NCBI RefSeq assembly: GCF_963676685.1
Contig: NC_092356.1
Location: 21,811,750 to 21,875,749, forward strand
Direction: 5' to 3'
Origin: Mytilus edulis
Lineage: Eukaryota > Mollusca > Bivalvia > Mytilida > Mytilidae
Length of the DNA: 64,000 nt
The notes under the pieces are model-generated. The model ran no database searches, was not told the DNA's origin, and worked only from the letters and a program-made list of their open reading frames with translations. Of the stretch, positions 1 through 10,759 are shown in pieces (within the stretch, counting starts at the first letter, position 1; every line of letters begins with the position of its first letter). The position numbers and the translations under genes were made by a program.

Positions 1-145
1 ACCAAATGAGTTGAATTTTATATTTTGTATTATAAAGTAAGAAATGTTAAATGTTGTATTACAAAGCAATACAATCTATATGTTGTATAACAAAGTAATA
101 AATTTTATATGTTGTATTACAAAGTAATAAATCTACTTCTTTATA
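1..145. repeat. AT-rich short tandem repeat
   Basis: Imperfect direct repetition, roughly every 33-36 bases, of a unit like ATGTTGTATTACAAAGTAAT. The window begins inside it, so its full length is unknown. No coding potential is seen. Confidence 0.6.
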
Positions 146-600
146 TTCTTAAACTGTGAATTATATGACCATGGCATGAGATAACAAGCACATGATCATG
201 ATCAGTTCTAATTTGGTCACGCAGAGTTGAATACGTATCAAGTGTGTGCAATCCATCGAATTTGAGACATATCTTGACTCATCTGTTGGTTATGTGATGT
301 GTTCTGTTTTTGTTTTCATTACAGTGAAGTCTTACAAAGTCTGAATGTTGAATTTAAAACTTTTACGACCCTTATTACTGTACTGCTCCTTATCTATTTC
401 ATTCGAGTGCACCTTTTGTTTGCGTCCTTTTTACAATCTTTTTAGAGGAAGCCTGGAACAAATGTATGAATTGTCGAAGGCCAATGTCATTCAAAAGCCA
501 ACACTTCAGACATACGGCATCACGAGTGGGTTGACCGTTATGGAAAAAAAGTAAAATCACAAAAATTCTGAGCTCTGAGGAAAATTCAATCGGAAAGTCC
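146..600. other. Intergenic, nothing recognised
   Basis: No exon-like signal, repeat boundary or conserved reading frame could be supported here. The short frames present on both strands overlap each other and look random. Confidence 0.4.
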
Positions 601-1110
601 CTAATCACATGACAAAATCAAATGACAAAACACATCGAAAACGAATGGACAACAACTTTCATATTCCTGACTTGGTACAGGCATTTTCAAATGTAGAAAA
701 TGGTGGATTGAACCTGGTTTTGTAGCGCTAAACCTCTCACTTGTACGACAGTCTCATCAAGTTCCGTTATATTTACAACGATTCGTGAACAAAGCAGACA
801 TAATTAAAATAGTCAAAATATGGGTACAGCAGTCAACACTGTGTTATAATTTTAAAAGGAACGATTTTACAAAAAAGCACAAAAGCATCTATCAAATTAA
901 AAACACATTCATTGCTTCGCGTGTCAGACGTCAGAAAATTTATACGTCACATAGGAAGAAATTTTTCAAAAACTTCCTTTTTCCTTGGATTAAACATACC
1001 ATATTACACTTATGACCAGGTTTGTTCTTGTGTGAGCAAGATGACGAGTACCATATGTAGAGCAGGATATGTTTACCCGTCCAAAGGTCCTGATATAAAC
1101 AAGTTTTAGA
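600..1110. repeat. Dispersed retroelement 3'-end fragments
   Basis: Bases 640-740 share the stretch around TTCCTGACTTGGTACAGG, then a GGTGGATTGAACCTGG block, with copies near 2340-2430, 6270-6330 (opposite strand) and 8935-8985/10105-10145. Bases 1015-1095 resemble 17150-17230 (TGTGGAGCAGGAT-type block). These look like debris of the same Penelope-like family seen better at 3.7-6.5 kb. Confidence 0.5.
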
Positions 1111-2030
1111 TCACACATTATAACAGTGACAACTTTTTGCACACTATGCTTATTTGCAGTAAAACAACTAAAAATTATTTTATAACACAATCATATACCT
1201 TATTTTAAAGGGTCTTATAATGTACATAAGTATCATGGGACTATTCAAATTCTGCCAGGCAACTGTTTCCAGTTCGTCGCGCCGAGGGGTATATCATGAT
1301 GGTGTCCGTCTGTCCGAAACACTCATTTTGCCATAATATCTTCTATTTCCTTGACGTATTACAGAGACATCTTGTTAATATATTCCGTTCAAATGTTAGA
1401 TGTCAAATGTAATAATCGGACTTTGAACATTTCGTTGAATATAATAACAACACCTTTTGAAGGCTATTCCTCTTAGACTACACTTGCAAACTTTTTGACC
1501 AGTGAAATTCACATGCCAGATCCATCTAAAACGAGCTTATACTTGAAACTCACATGAAAAATTTCAGAATAACTTCACGTGAATGAAGATTGATGGGAGC
1601 ATTACAAAATAAAATTGTTCATGAATTTAATTAATTTTGAAAAATCTTAATTTTAAAACTCACGTGAATTCACATGTGATTATCACGAATGTGAAATTCA
1701 CGTGAAATTCATGTGACTTAAATGTCCGTGTGTACAGAAAGCTTTTATTCGAAGTTGAATTGTTTGCCATCATGATCATGTGAAGTTGAACAAACCATAT
1801 TCTACATCAGAAATATGACAGTTGTTATTATCCATTCATTGGTGTGTTTGAGGTTTGATTCGGGTTTTTCCGTTTAAAATTTTCCTCCGAAATGGGAATT
1901 TTTGTTATTATAATTTTGACATTATCATACCCACATTTGATTATATTATGTGTCAATTTAAAGTAGTTGTTTGATTTTGGCTTTTTTAACACAATGTCAC
2001 TTTGTGACAAATAAAGGCAACAGTAGTTTA
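1110..2030. other. Intergenic; cluster of CACGTG palindromes
   Basis: No gene was recognised. Bases about 1575-1715 contain several TTCACGTGAA or near-palindromic variants. The rest is AT-rich single-copy-looking sequence. Confidence 0.35.
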
Positions 2031-2720
2031 CCGCTGTTCAAAACTCATAAATCCATGGACAAAAAACAAAATCGGGGTAACAAACTAAAACCGAGGGAAA
2101 CGCATTAAATATAAGAGGAGAACAACGACACAACACTAAAATGTAACACAAACAGAAACGGACCAAGCATCAGACAAAATCCCATCAGAATAACAAATAT
2201 AACATCAAAACCAAATACATGAATTTGGGATAGAAAAGTACCGTGACACGTCTTATCGCAATGTGAATTTACACTCAAAAATAAGAGAAAACAAATTACG
2301 CAACGTTAAAATGTAACACACACAGAAACGAACTATAATATAGCAATGGTCATATTCCTGACTTGGTACAGGACATTTTTAAAGGAAAACATGGTGGGTT
2401 GAACCTGGTTTTGTGGCATGCCAAACCTCCCTCTTTTAAGGCCATGTGAAAAATAACATCAAAAAGACACCACAACACCACAGGACTACAATATAAAAAA
2501 ATTGGAGAACACAATTGACAAAGAAACACACGAACAACAGCCAACAAAAGGCAACAAGTTCAAAATTTTAATACGCCAGAAGTGCTTTTTGTCCACACAA
2601 GACCTACTAGTGACGCCCAGATACAAAAGTTTGAAAGCCGAATCAAGTACAAAGTTGAACAGCATCGAGGACCAAAAGATCAAAATAGTTGTGCCAAAAA
2701 CGGCCAGGGTTTTCTGTTAG
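2030..2720 (-). repeat. Interspersed repeat, inverted copy of 5950-6480
   Basis: Read on the minus strand this is collinear with 5950-6480. It runs from a TTCAACTTTG/AGTCTTGTGTGGAC-type block, through an ATTGTAGTCCTG block and a GGCATGCCA..CCAGGTTCAACC block, to a GTTTCCCTC..GTTTTAG block. It is a typical high-copy mussel repeat and probably the 3' part of the Penelope-like element. With the plus-strand copy it brackets the cysteine-rich exon at 3074-3275. Confidence 0.6.
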
Positions 2721-3081
2721 TTACCAGAACATCCCTATTATTTAGAATAATTGATACTTTTGTAAACAGTAAATTTTATAAAATGACTATACAAAAGATG
2801 TACATGATAAAACTGACGTATTAACTAATTGCAGGAAACAACTGAAATACATTACATAACCAGACATTTGCAACACAAAAAGTAGACACATCCGAATAAG
2901 TTTAAACCTCAACGCCAAGTGACGTCATATTTGAAATTGTAAAAAATAACAAAAAAATGACGTCATTTGACAAACAATCTATTCTTAATTTATACAGCGC
3001 GAAGGACATTTTGCTACGGCATACCAATCTTGTCCATCTTTAAACATACAATGTATCAATAGTTTTTACTTACATTGACTA

Positions 3082-3275
3082 TTATTGGTTATTAAAAAGA
3101 AAACGTGGAAAAGTACGACTAGATTTAGTAGTTACATCTCCGTCTCCATCTGGATTATCACAACTACCACAACACGTGCAAGTACAACCGCCATTTTCAC
3201 ATTTGCCGCCTTCACAGTTATTTTTCTTACAAAGGGCATCACAATCATCACACTCTGCTACAGTATTCGGCACAA
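3082..3275 (-). CDS. Secreted ten-cysteine peptide, mature-peptide exon (defensin/mytilin-like candidate)
   Basis: Last coding exon of a small secreted peptide. On the minus strand it opens after an acceptor (TATCAG) at 3275 and reads 64 residues to a TAA at 3082-3084. It is followed by a clean donor (AAT|GTAAGT), so the exon ends at 3074 and a 3' UTR exon should lie further left. Cysteine spacing is C-x2-C-x3-C-x4-C-x4-C-x4-C-x-C-x-C-C-x2-C, then an acidic GDGD stretch and a basic tail. The C-x3-C and C-x-C pairs are what CSalphabeta antimicrobial peptides use, and mussel mytilins, myticins and defensins have the same layout: a signal exon, then a mature exon. The exon joins in frame (phase 1) to the signal exon at 6524-6554, giving 74 residues. 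An antimicrobial role is inferred. Other cysteine-knot or metal-binding peptides remain possible. Confidence 0.7.
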
Positions 3276-3724
3276 CTGATATCGTTTTTTGATGAAAGAT
3301 TAAGTACACATTTATTATAAAGTAAATATAAATGCAATTAAATATATTTCGAATTCTATAAATCACATTTTTGCTACTCTAATAAGCCATTTATTAGAGA
3401 ACATAAGTTAGTTTGGATCCTTCTATGTTAAATTTTGTAAATTATGCCTTTTGTAAGGAAAAAATACATATTTGGCTTTCAATGTTTTGGATAGTGGCGT
3501 CCCGATACCTTTATTTCAATGATTTTCTATTTTATCGGTTTTCGAGTTACACCATTTTCATAATGCGCAGCATACACATTTTTCAAACATTGTGTACGCC
3601 TGTACCTTGTGTTTGGAATAGAAGAGTTTCTGATGAAGACAAATGTAGAAAAGCGCGTCAAATGTTTTCTCAGCTTTTTATTTGTGTTGTCTAAATAATT
3701 TCATTCATATATTATCATGATCCA

Positions 3725-4030
3725 AGCCTCCTGATTGCTCATGTGCATCGTCACAATTCAATTATAGTCCAGCTGGTCATGTTATTACTGGTGACCTTGG
3801 CATGGTTATCAATGAACAACTAAGAGAGTTGTAAGCCAAGAGACCAAAATACAGAATTCCCAAGCCCATCAACTGGAAACAGAACTTCAAGTAACTGATG
3901 GAAGCGCGAACAAGACGAACCAAAACTTGACACTTTGTCTGAATGGATCAAAGCTATCTCATGGCGTTGTCGGTTTGTTTTAGATTTATGAGTTCGACTG
4001 TCCCTTTGGTATATTTCGTCCCTCTTTTAT
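3725..4030 (+). pseudogene. Penelope-like retroelement fragment (N-terminal coding plus a 3'-end piece)
   Basis: Bases 3770-3900 can be read as G-H-V-I-T-G-D-L-G..., then P-K-Y-R-I-P-K-P-I-N-W, with stop codons between. I recognise this as the N-terminal part of the abundant mussel retroelement protein whose reverse transcriptase follows at 4.0-5.3 kb. Bases 3950-4030 instead match the 3' end of the same family (GGCGTTGTCGG ... TTTGGTATATTTCG), compare 17320-17395. So a second copy's tail is wedged in. Non-functional. Confidence 0.55.
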
Positions 4031-4059
4031 CATGCATTTAGAAACGCCTTCAAAAACTA

Positions 4060-5440
4060 CGATGTACTATGAGCACAAGAGTTACTAACCCTTTCAAGAA
4101 TCCGGATGTTGTGAATGATTTATCCTCTTTGCATGACAAATATGTCGTTGTTCCAGCAGATAAAGCCTCCAATAATATTGTCTTCATATTTTTTTATTTG
4201 CAATGTCTCACAACAGAGTTTGGAATAAACAGAACTACTGGTAATATATTCTTTAACACCATTTACCAAGGATAAAATTTTACAAAATCACTAATCTGTC
4301 CTTCTTTCTTTTGGTATGAACATCAAAGAAAACGAAGAAAATTTACCATCATTATACTGGATACCAAAACTACACAAACGATACATAGCTGGGTCATCAA
4401 AAACGATACATAGCTGGGTCATCAAAATGTTCGACTAAACATTTTTCTAAAGTACTAACTACTATTCTTTCTACAGTTAAAGATGGACTTCAAAAATATT
4501 GTGATGAGATATATTTTACCAGTGGTGTTAACTAGATGTGGATTTTCAAAAATTCGAAAGATCTACTGCTTAATCTTCGATCACAATCTTTGCAATTTTG
4601 CAGCAACATAAAGACTTTTGATTTTTCTACGCTTTACACTACTATACCCTATGCTCAGTTGAAAGATCAACCATCTCATTAAACATTTTTCTATAAAAAT
4701 GGGAAAGGTAGATACAAATTTCTTGTTTTGGGTTACAATAATTCATATTTTGGGAAGAACCACACTGAATCTACCAGAAAATATACTGAAGATGATATTA
4801 TCAAAATCCTTGAACTTTTGATCGAATAGTTGTTGAGTTTGGAGGAGTTATATTTTAATAGACAGTCGGTATTCCAATGTGTACTTATTGTGCATCCATA
4901 CTGGCTGATTTGTTTTTGTACTCGTACAAAGCAGAATTCATTCAGAACCTTCTAAAAGACAAAAGGAAAAAACACCTAGCAAAATTCTTTAATTTTACTT
5001 TCCGATATATTGATGATGTCCTATCATTGAATAACCCATATTTCAGCCAATATTTACATCTCATTTATCCCAGTGAACTCGAAATTAAGGATACTACTGA
5101 TACTAGAAGGACTCTTCCATACCTTGATCTTTTCCTCAATAATGACACAGACGGACGACTTCACACGAATATCTATGATAAACGAGACGATTTCAACTTC
5201 CCAATTATCAATTTTCCATTTCTCAGCAGTAACATACCCTCTGCCCCTTCGTATGGTGTTAACATATATTAATCGGTACGTTATTCTCGTGCATGTTCAC
5301 ACTATACGGACTTCATATACAGGAGTGTGCTCCTAACGCAGAAACTGCTCCAACAAAGTTATGAGGAGGACAGATTAAAAATGACACTCCGTAAATTTTA
5401 CGGACACAATCAAGAATTGGTTGACCCACACGGTGTCCAA
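4060..5440 (+). pseudogene. Reverse transcriptase of a Penelope-like element, degraded
   Basis: Fragments of one protein are spread over two frames with stops. They are: a D-K-Y-V-V-V-P-A-D-K-A-S-N-N-I block (4130-4180); a W-I-P-K-L-H-K block (4360-4385, followed by a short tandem duplication around 4380-4425); a Y-T-T-I-P block (4637-4651); and an open 131-residue frame (4877-5272). The open frame holds C-A-x2-L-A-D-L-F and the catalytic Y-I-D-D-V-L (about 5003-5022), then L-Y-D-K-R-D-type tail residues. The P-K-x-H-K motif and [FY]-x-D-D box fit Penelope-like reverse transcriptases. No GIY-YIG nuclease domain is seen, so that assignment is inference. It lies in the intron of the cysteine-rich peptide gene, antisense to it. 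Confidence 0.65.
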
Positions 5441-6480
5441 ACTAACTTAAGACATTTTTACCACATGCTAGATTAAGGTTTGTCATTGCGTCGTCTGATC
5501 TTTTAATTACCGAACGTGACTTATTCCCGATTTTGACTGTTTTGCTGAGTGCTGAGTGTGAATTCGCCTTGCTATAAGACGTGTCACGGTGCTTTTCTAT
5601 CCTAAATTCAGTTTTGTTGTTATATTTGTTTTTCTCATCGGATTTTGTCAAATGTCTTAACGTTTGTAGTTGTAAATCTTATTTTTACTGATGCATTCGT
5701 GTGTTATGGTAAAGATTACCCAGTTCATTTTTTATCAGTATTACAAATCTAATCTTGAATTCTTTCCTCATTCTAACTTATTTTGGGGATTGTTTTTAGA
5801 GATTCAATTGTGACGTCACTTTGTGCGTTGATGGCTTTGGCTAATTCGGCTGTGTATTTGTATGTGCTGGTTTAGGTTGTTTTATGTTTTTCGGTTTTGT
5901 CATGTATATCTATTATATAGTCATTTTATAAAATTTACTGATGATTCTAAATAATAAGGATGTTCTTATCCCAGGCAGAAAACCCTAGCCGTATTCGGCA
6001 CAACTTTTTGGAACTTTGGTCCTCAGTGCACTTCAACTTTGAACTTGTTTTGGTTTTCGAACTTTTTTCATCTAAGCGTAACTGGTGAGTCTTGTGTGGA
6101 CGAAATGCGCGTCTGGCGTATTAAATTTTTAACCTGGTAGCTTTTGTAAGCTACTATTTGTGTGTTTCTCTGTCCTATATGTTCACCCATTTATTTGTAT
6201 TGTAGTCCTGTCATGTAATGTTATAATGTTATCATGGTTCTTGTTATATTTTGCATTGCCATAAAAGCGGGAGGTTTGGCATGCCATAAAACCAGGTTCA
6301 ACCTACCATTTGTCCAAGTCAGGAAAATGACCATTTTTATATTATAGCTTGTTTCTGTGTGTTAAATTTTAATGTTGTGTTTCTGTTGTGTCGTAGTACT
6401 TCTCTTATATTTGATGCGTTTCCCTCAGTTTTAGTTTGTAACCCGTATTTGTTTTTTCTCAGTCGATTTATAAACTTTTT
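5440..6480 (+). repeat. 3' part of the Penelope-like element / high-copy mussel repeat
   Basis: This is non-coding, family-typical sequence continuing from the reverse transcriptase remnant. It includes GACGTGTCACGGTGC (about 5578), AGTCTTGTGTGGACG followed by GCGCGTCTGGCGTA (6088-6121), GGCATGCCATAAAACCAGG and GATGCGTTTCCCTC. Bases 5950-6480 are the inverted counterpart of 2030-2720. Confidence 0.6.
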
Positions 6481-6523
6481 CTTCATATAAAAAAAATCAT
6501 ACGAAACAAACATACTTACTTAC

Positions 6524-6554
6524 CTATTAGAATAAGAAGCACGACTTTTATCAT
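6524..6554 (-). CDS. Signal-peptide exon of the ten-cysteine peptide gene
   Basis: On the minus strand an acceptor (TTTACAG) at 6572 is followed by an 18-base leader. An ATG then opens ten codons ending ATA G, immediately before a perfect donor (GTAAGT). The residues are M-I-K then a run of V/L/I. The phase-1 end joins the mature exon at 3275 to give a hydrophobic core ending in an NTVA-type cleavage site, directly before the first cysteine pair (E-C-D-D-C). It is too short to stand out as an open frame. The phase match, ideal donor and correct signal-peptide shape make it convincing. The 3.2-kb intron between the exons is filled mostly by a plus-strand Penelope-like retroelement remnant. Confidence 0.7.
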
Positions 6555-6599
6555 TTTTACGTTTTTAAGCTTCTGTAAATAAAGGGTATAATATTTAGA

Positions 6600-6860
6600 A
6601 ACTACTGATAACATTGTGGAGCGGAATTTACCTAACGTTGCAAAAGACCTAAGATCTTCCCCGGTTTTTTTTTATTTGGTAGGGTTCGTTTTGCATTTCC
6701 TTTCTGTGTTGTGTTTTGTAGACTCTATGTCTGTCTTTTGGTCGGTTTTTTTCCGTTGCATTGCCAGTTCGTTTTCTAATTTGAGTTTGAATATTTCTTT
6801 GGTATCTTTTACTTGTAATTTAGTTATAAAACATTTAACAAAAAAAAGGGTAGATTTTCA
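6600..6860 (+). repeat. Retroelement 3'-end fragment
   Basis: T-rich sequence with AGACCTAAGATCTTCCCCGG and TTTCTTTGGTATCTTTTAC, matching in style the ends at 17215-17400 and 17510-17700. It overlaps an 83-codon chance frame that I do not consider a gene. Confidence 0.4.
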
Positions 6861-6867
6861 AAAATGA

Positions 6868-7735
6868 AAGTATCCGCTACAGGGGGCTTAATTTCCGCCC
6901 TTTACTCTATGTGTACTGTAATCTACGATTATAATAAAATTATGTTGTCAATCATTACCATGATTACAGATTACTGTCTATTTAAAAAAAAATGTTATAA
7001 ATTACAATCGATTAGGATTAAAAATTATGATTATCACATTTCTGGAAAAGATTAACCCTGTTCGAGGGTCGTGTAGACCTCTGCAAAGATCCCATAAAAT
7101 TGAGAATAGAAAAAGGGAATGTGTCAAGGAGACAACAATCCGACCAAAGAGCAAACAACAGCCGAGCATGTAGTCATTGCATTTTTCATTGACTACATAT
7201 ATTCTACATGTATATATTTATTTATCCTCGTACTCATTATAATTCCAATTACAAAACAAATATACAGTTTTAAGCAGTCGCTGTACCATGAAATAGTTCA
7301 AGCACAATTGACCCCAAAATAATTGGGGTTTATATACAAGATATTTATTCAGCCCTTTTACCTACTGACAGTTTTGACAGCTTTGAATCATACAAATAGT
7401 AACGTTGCTGGCGCCGGATTTGCACCCTTGTCTTGATTCTGCGATTTTCTTTGCAACCGAAACATGAATTTACGATGTATGCTGTGCTAATTGAACGACA
7501 CTGACGCGACCCAAGCATATAGCTCAAACCTAGGGTTGTCTAGTCAAAATATGAAACTAGTATAAGCAATCTATAATCGTGTGAATATGTTAAAAAAAGA
7601 AAGATCGGTAAATTCATTCAATTCGCTTAATAGAACAAAGAATATACATTTAAACAATAGATAATCACTGACAATTTTTATTACATTAACTAAAAATTTA
7701 AATCATATAATGGTGAAAAAAATGTATTTTTCTTT
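6868..7735. other. Intron or intergenic sequence with a dispersed repeat
   Basis: Bases 7100-7165 carry the common repeat GAGAATAG...GGGAATGTGTCAAGGAGACAACAA, seen again at 14596-14645, 22026-22075 and 63371-63415. The remainder lies between the 5' UTR and signal exons of the minus-strand peptide gene. Nothing else was recognised. Confidence 0.4.
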
Positions 7736-7763
7736 TTTAATAGAATGAAGAAAAACAACTTAC

Positions 7764-7826
7764 AAAGTGTGACAAAGTTCCAAGTAAACAATGATACCAA
7801 ATGACGTTTCACCAACTTCTTTTATA
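7764..7826 (-). promoter_or_regulatory. TATA box and 5' UTR exon of the ten-cysteine peptide gene
   Basis: On the minus strand a TATAAAAG box (7826-7819) lies about 55 bases before a consensus donor (GTAAGT; exon end 7764), giving a short non-coding first exon of roughly 30 bases. This fits the mussel antimicrobial-peptide plan of UTR exon, signal exon, mature exon. A diverged copy of this whole block (7735-7960) lies at 10540-10745. Which exon the donor joins is inferred, the next candidate being 6524-6572. Confidence 0.5.
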
Positions 7827-8168
7827 TCATATTATATCAAACACTATTGATTTCGATTTGTTTCCTTATAGCTTTCAATCATATCGTAATACAATAATTG
7901 TTATGCAATCAGATTAGAATTAATGTTGGCATATTGGTTTGATATATTGTAATTAATATACAGTCAAGTAAAATCAAATAGAGGTTACATGCAGCCTATA
8001 TCGCTCACCAGGCGTTTAAGTTTTGTTTTTGTTGAGAAAAAATTCGAAGGGCTTGATTGACACAACAAATAGTGCTTAAAATAAACACAAATGGAGCTTA
8101 AAAATGAAGAATTTAAGGTACATTCATAATGATTAGTTCATAATCATAATCATTATCATTCATGTAGT

Positions 8169-8438
8169 TCATATAGTTCCGGTACGTCGAAAGTGAGAAA
8201 AGTGCGCCGTCTTAGCAATAATTTTTCTTACAGCTATTGCTGACTGATAATTTCCTTTCTCATCCGAGTCAAGTGATGTGGACAATTATCGCTAGAAACT
8301 AAGGGGGCACGTGGCGTTGTCAATGAAATTGACATGAAATTGACAATGTCGTCATAGGTGAAATAGCGATAAACAGATTATCATTGGTCATCTCAACTCA
8401 ATTGTTGTTCTTACTTTCGCCGTACCGGCTCATATGAG
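8169..8438. mobile_element. Candidate MITE with inverted terminal repeats
   Basis: Left end CCGGTACGTCGAAAGTGAG (8179-8197) is inverted at the right as CTTACTTTCGCCGTACCGG (8410-8428). Both are flanked by TCATAT-type outer bases. There is internal direct repetition of GAAATTGACA. No clear target-site duplication or coding capacity is seen. Confidence 0.5.
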
Positions 8439-8679
8439 AAAACAATCTCGATGCAGTATATTAGAGAAAATTTAGTATAACAAAGTTCAAGTATATGTTT
8501 AGTGCGTTTTCTGTGAAACGCAAAAATTAAAAATTGTCTGATTAAGCATTGACACAGCCTTTGTGATTATATATTTGAAAGGAACCATTCTTGAATATTT
8601 GATAATAATGCAAAGAAGCAAGATTTTATACATATTCTCCCTTTAATTCCGAACTCACAAATGATCTTTTCGGTGTCAG

Positions 8680-8788
8680 GTAAGCATATGCAAAAACATT
8701 CGTCATTTCTACAGTTCACACATCCACAATTCTAGGCATTACAACGGGAAATAAAAATCATCACAAATTTGTACAGTATTCGGCCCAA
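8680..8788 (-). pseudogene. Broken paralogue of the ten-cysteine peptide exon
   Basis: After an acceptor (TTTAG) at 8788 the minus strand reads G-P-N-T-V-x-x-C-D-D. This matches the start of the exon at 3275 (V-P-N-T-V-A-E-C-D-D), but the frame then hits a stop. One base over, the cysteine ladder resumes with exactly the same spacing (C-x4-C-x4-C-x4-C-x-C-x-C), interrupted by one in-frame TAG. So it is a duplicated mature-peptide exon disabled by a frameshift and a stop. Its 5' exon counterpart is at 10540-10745. Confidence 0.65.
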
Positions 8789-8985
8789 CTAAATGATAGT
8801 GCTTTCTTTCAAAACAAATATTCATTTTCATCTAGATTAGATAAATATGAAAAGTAAAATACCAAAAATGGCCAAACAAACTCCGTAAGCAAATGACAAA
8901 ATCGAAATTTTAAACGCATCAAACGAAAGGATAATTGCTGTCATATTTCTGACTTAGTACATTACAAGCATTTTCTTAATATGTA

Positions 8986-10100
8986 AACTAGAGGCTCTAA
9001 AGAGCCTTTGTCACTCACCTGGGTCAATGTGAACATTAAATACAGGAAGCTGATCGATTCATGACAAAAAATGTGTTTTGGTGATGGTGATGTGTTTGTT
9101 CATCTTACTTTACTGAACATTCTTGCTGCTTACAGTTATCTCTATCTATAATGAACTTGGCCCAGTAGTTTAAGTGGAAAATGATAGTTAAAATTTACAA
9201 ATTTTATGAAAATTGTTAAAAATTGAATATAAAGGACAATAACTCCTTAGGGGGTCAACTGACCATTTCGGTCAGGTTGACTTATTTGTAGATCTTACTT
9301 TGCTGATCATTAATGCTGTTTACAGTTTATCTCTATCTATAATAATATTCAAGATAAGAACCAAAAAAAGCCAAATTTCCTTAAAATTACCAATTCAGGG
9401 GCAGCAACCCAACAACGGATTGTCCAATTCATCTGAAAATTTCAGTGCAAATAGATCTTATCACATGTTAGATTGCTCTAAATGCTTTGGGTTTTGAGTT
9501 ATAAGCCAAAAACGGCATTTTACCCCTAGGTTCTATTTTTAGCCGTGGCAGCCATCTTAGTTGGATGGCCGGGTCACCGCACACATTTTTCAAACTAAAT
9601 ACTCAAAAGATAATTGTGGCCAAGTTTTGAATTATTTGGCCCAGTAGTTTCAGAGGAGAAGATTTTTATAAAAGATTACTAAAATTTACCAAAAATGGTT
9701 AAAATTTACTATGAAGGACAATAACTCCTAAAGAGGTCAACTGAAAATTACCAATTCAGGGGCAGCAACACAACAACGGGTTGTCCGATTCATCTGAAAA
9801 TTTCAGGGCAGTTAGATGTTAACCTGATAAACAATTTTAATTCCGTCAGATTTTCTCTAAATGCTTTGGTTTTTCAGTTATAAGCCAAAAACTGCATTTT
9901 ACCCCTATGCTCTATTTTTAGCCATGTCGGCCATCTAGAAAACTAGATACCCCAATGATGATTGTGGCCAAGTTTGGTTTAATTTGGCCAAGTAGTTTCA
10001 GAGGAGAAGATATTTGTAAAAGTTAACGACGATAGACGCCGGACGCCGGACGCAAAGTGATGTGAAAAGTTCACTTTGCCCTTCGGGCCAGGTGAGCTTA
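8986..10100 (-). mobile_element. Interspersed element with GGGCC/GAGCC terminal hairpins, copy 1
   Basis: It begins CTAGAGGCTCTAAAGAGCC and ends GCCCTTCGGGCCAGGTGAGC. The body repeats blocks such as CAGGGGCAGCAACCCAACAAC and GTTTCAGAGGAGAAGAT, so it contains an internal duplication (about 9380-9560 against 9740-9930). The reverse orientation occurs at 20166-21430 and 35909-36925. It interrupts the retroelement fragment whose halves lie at 8935-8985 and 10105-10145. Both termini can form strong hairpins. Class unknown. Confidence 0.6.
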
Positions 10101-10249
10101 AAATGGTGGATTTAACCTTGTTTTATAGCAAGCTTAACCATCCACTTGCATGCCAATCCCATATAATTCTATGATATTGACAACGCTGTTCGTTGTGAGC
10201 CAGGCGCCATGTTAAAGACCGTACATTCACCTCTGATGGTTTACTTTTT

Positions 10250-10325
10250 AAATTGTGACTTTTATCATGTTCATAGAGAGTTGTCTCATTTGCACTCACA
10301 CCACATCTTATGATATTTATATACA
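10250..10325 (-). repeat. Short dispersed repeat (ATGTGGTGTGAGTGC family)
   Basis: Reads AGAGTTGTCTCATTTGCACTCACACCACATCTT on the plus strand. The same unit occurs around 12280-12325, 14315-14360, 19805-19860 (opposite strand), 34283-34340, 40465-40540 and 63775-63830. It is a high-copy element in mussels and no coding role is seen. Confidence 0.55.
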
Positions 10326-10539
10326 GCTACTGAACAAATCTGTCTTTACAACATATGCAGTTCTAATCCATACCGAGCCTATACATAAACGAGTGAATAA
10401 AATTTGACTAAAACTATCATATTCGACCAGAATATTTTTTTCTATAAAAAGTACAAAGACGAATATAACATATTAGATAACTGCTGACGCATTTTTGTAA
10501 TTTGATTCATTCATTTGAATCATTTGGTGAAAATGATTA

Positions 10540-10745
10540 TTAGTTTTATTTATGAAATAAAGAAAACAACTTCCAAAGTGCGAAAAAGTTCCAAGAAAAA
10601 CAATGATATCAAATGGCATATAAACGACTTCCTTTGTGTTATATCATATATATTTAAATTTAGTGTTCCTATTTCCTTTAGACTTTTTAATCGTATCACA
10701 ATAAATAGATTGTTCTGTAATAGGATTAACTGTTGACATGTGATG
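10540..10745 (-). pseudogene. Duplicated promoter and 5' exon with ruined splice donor
   Basis: On the minus strand this block aligns with 7735-7960. It shares ATCATTGTTT.., CTTGGAACTTT.. and CGCACTTT directly before the donor position. Here, however, the donor is GGAAGT (10574-10569) instead of GTAAGT, and the TATA box is degraded to TATAACAC. It is read as the 5' end of the broken paralogue whose mature exon is at 8680-8788. The 1.1-kb repeat at 8986-10100 landed between them. No signal exon was identified. Confidence 0.5.
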
Positions 10746-10759
10746 CTGATATCTTATTT

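Noticed and set aside
4060-5440. Endogenous retrovirus pol
   Set aside because: P-K-x-H-K and Y-I-D-D contexts fit Penelope-like elements. No protease, integrase, LTR or primer-binding site is seen.
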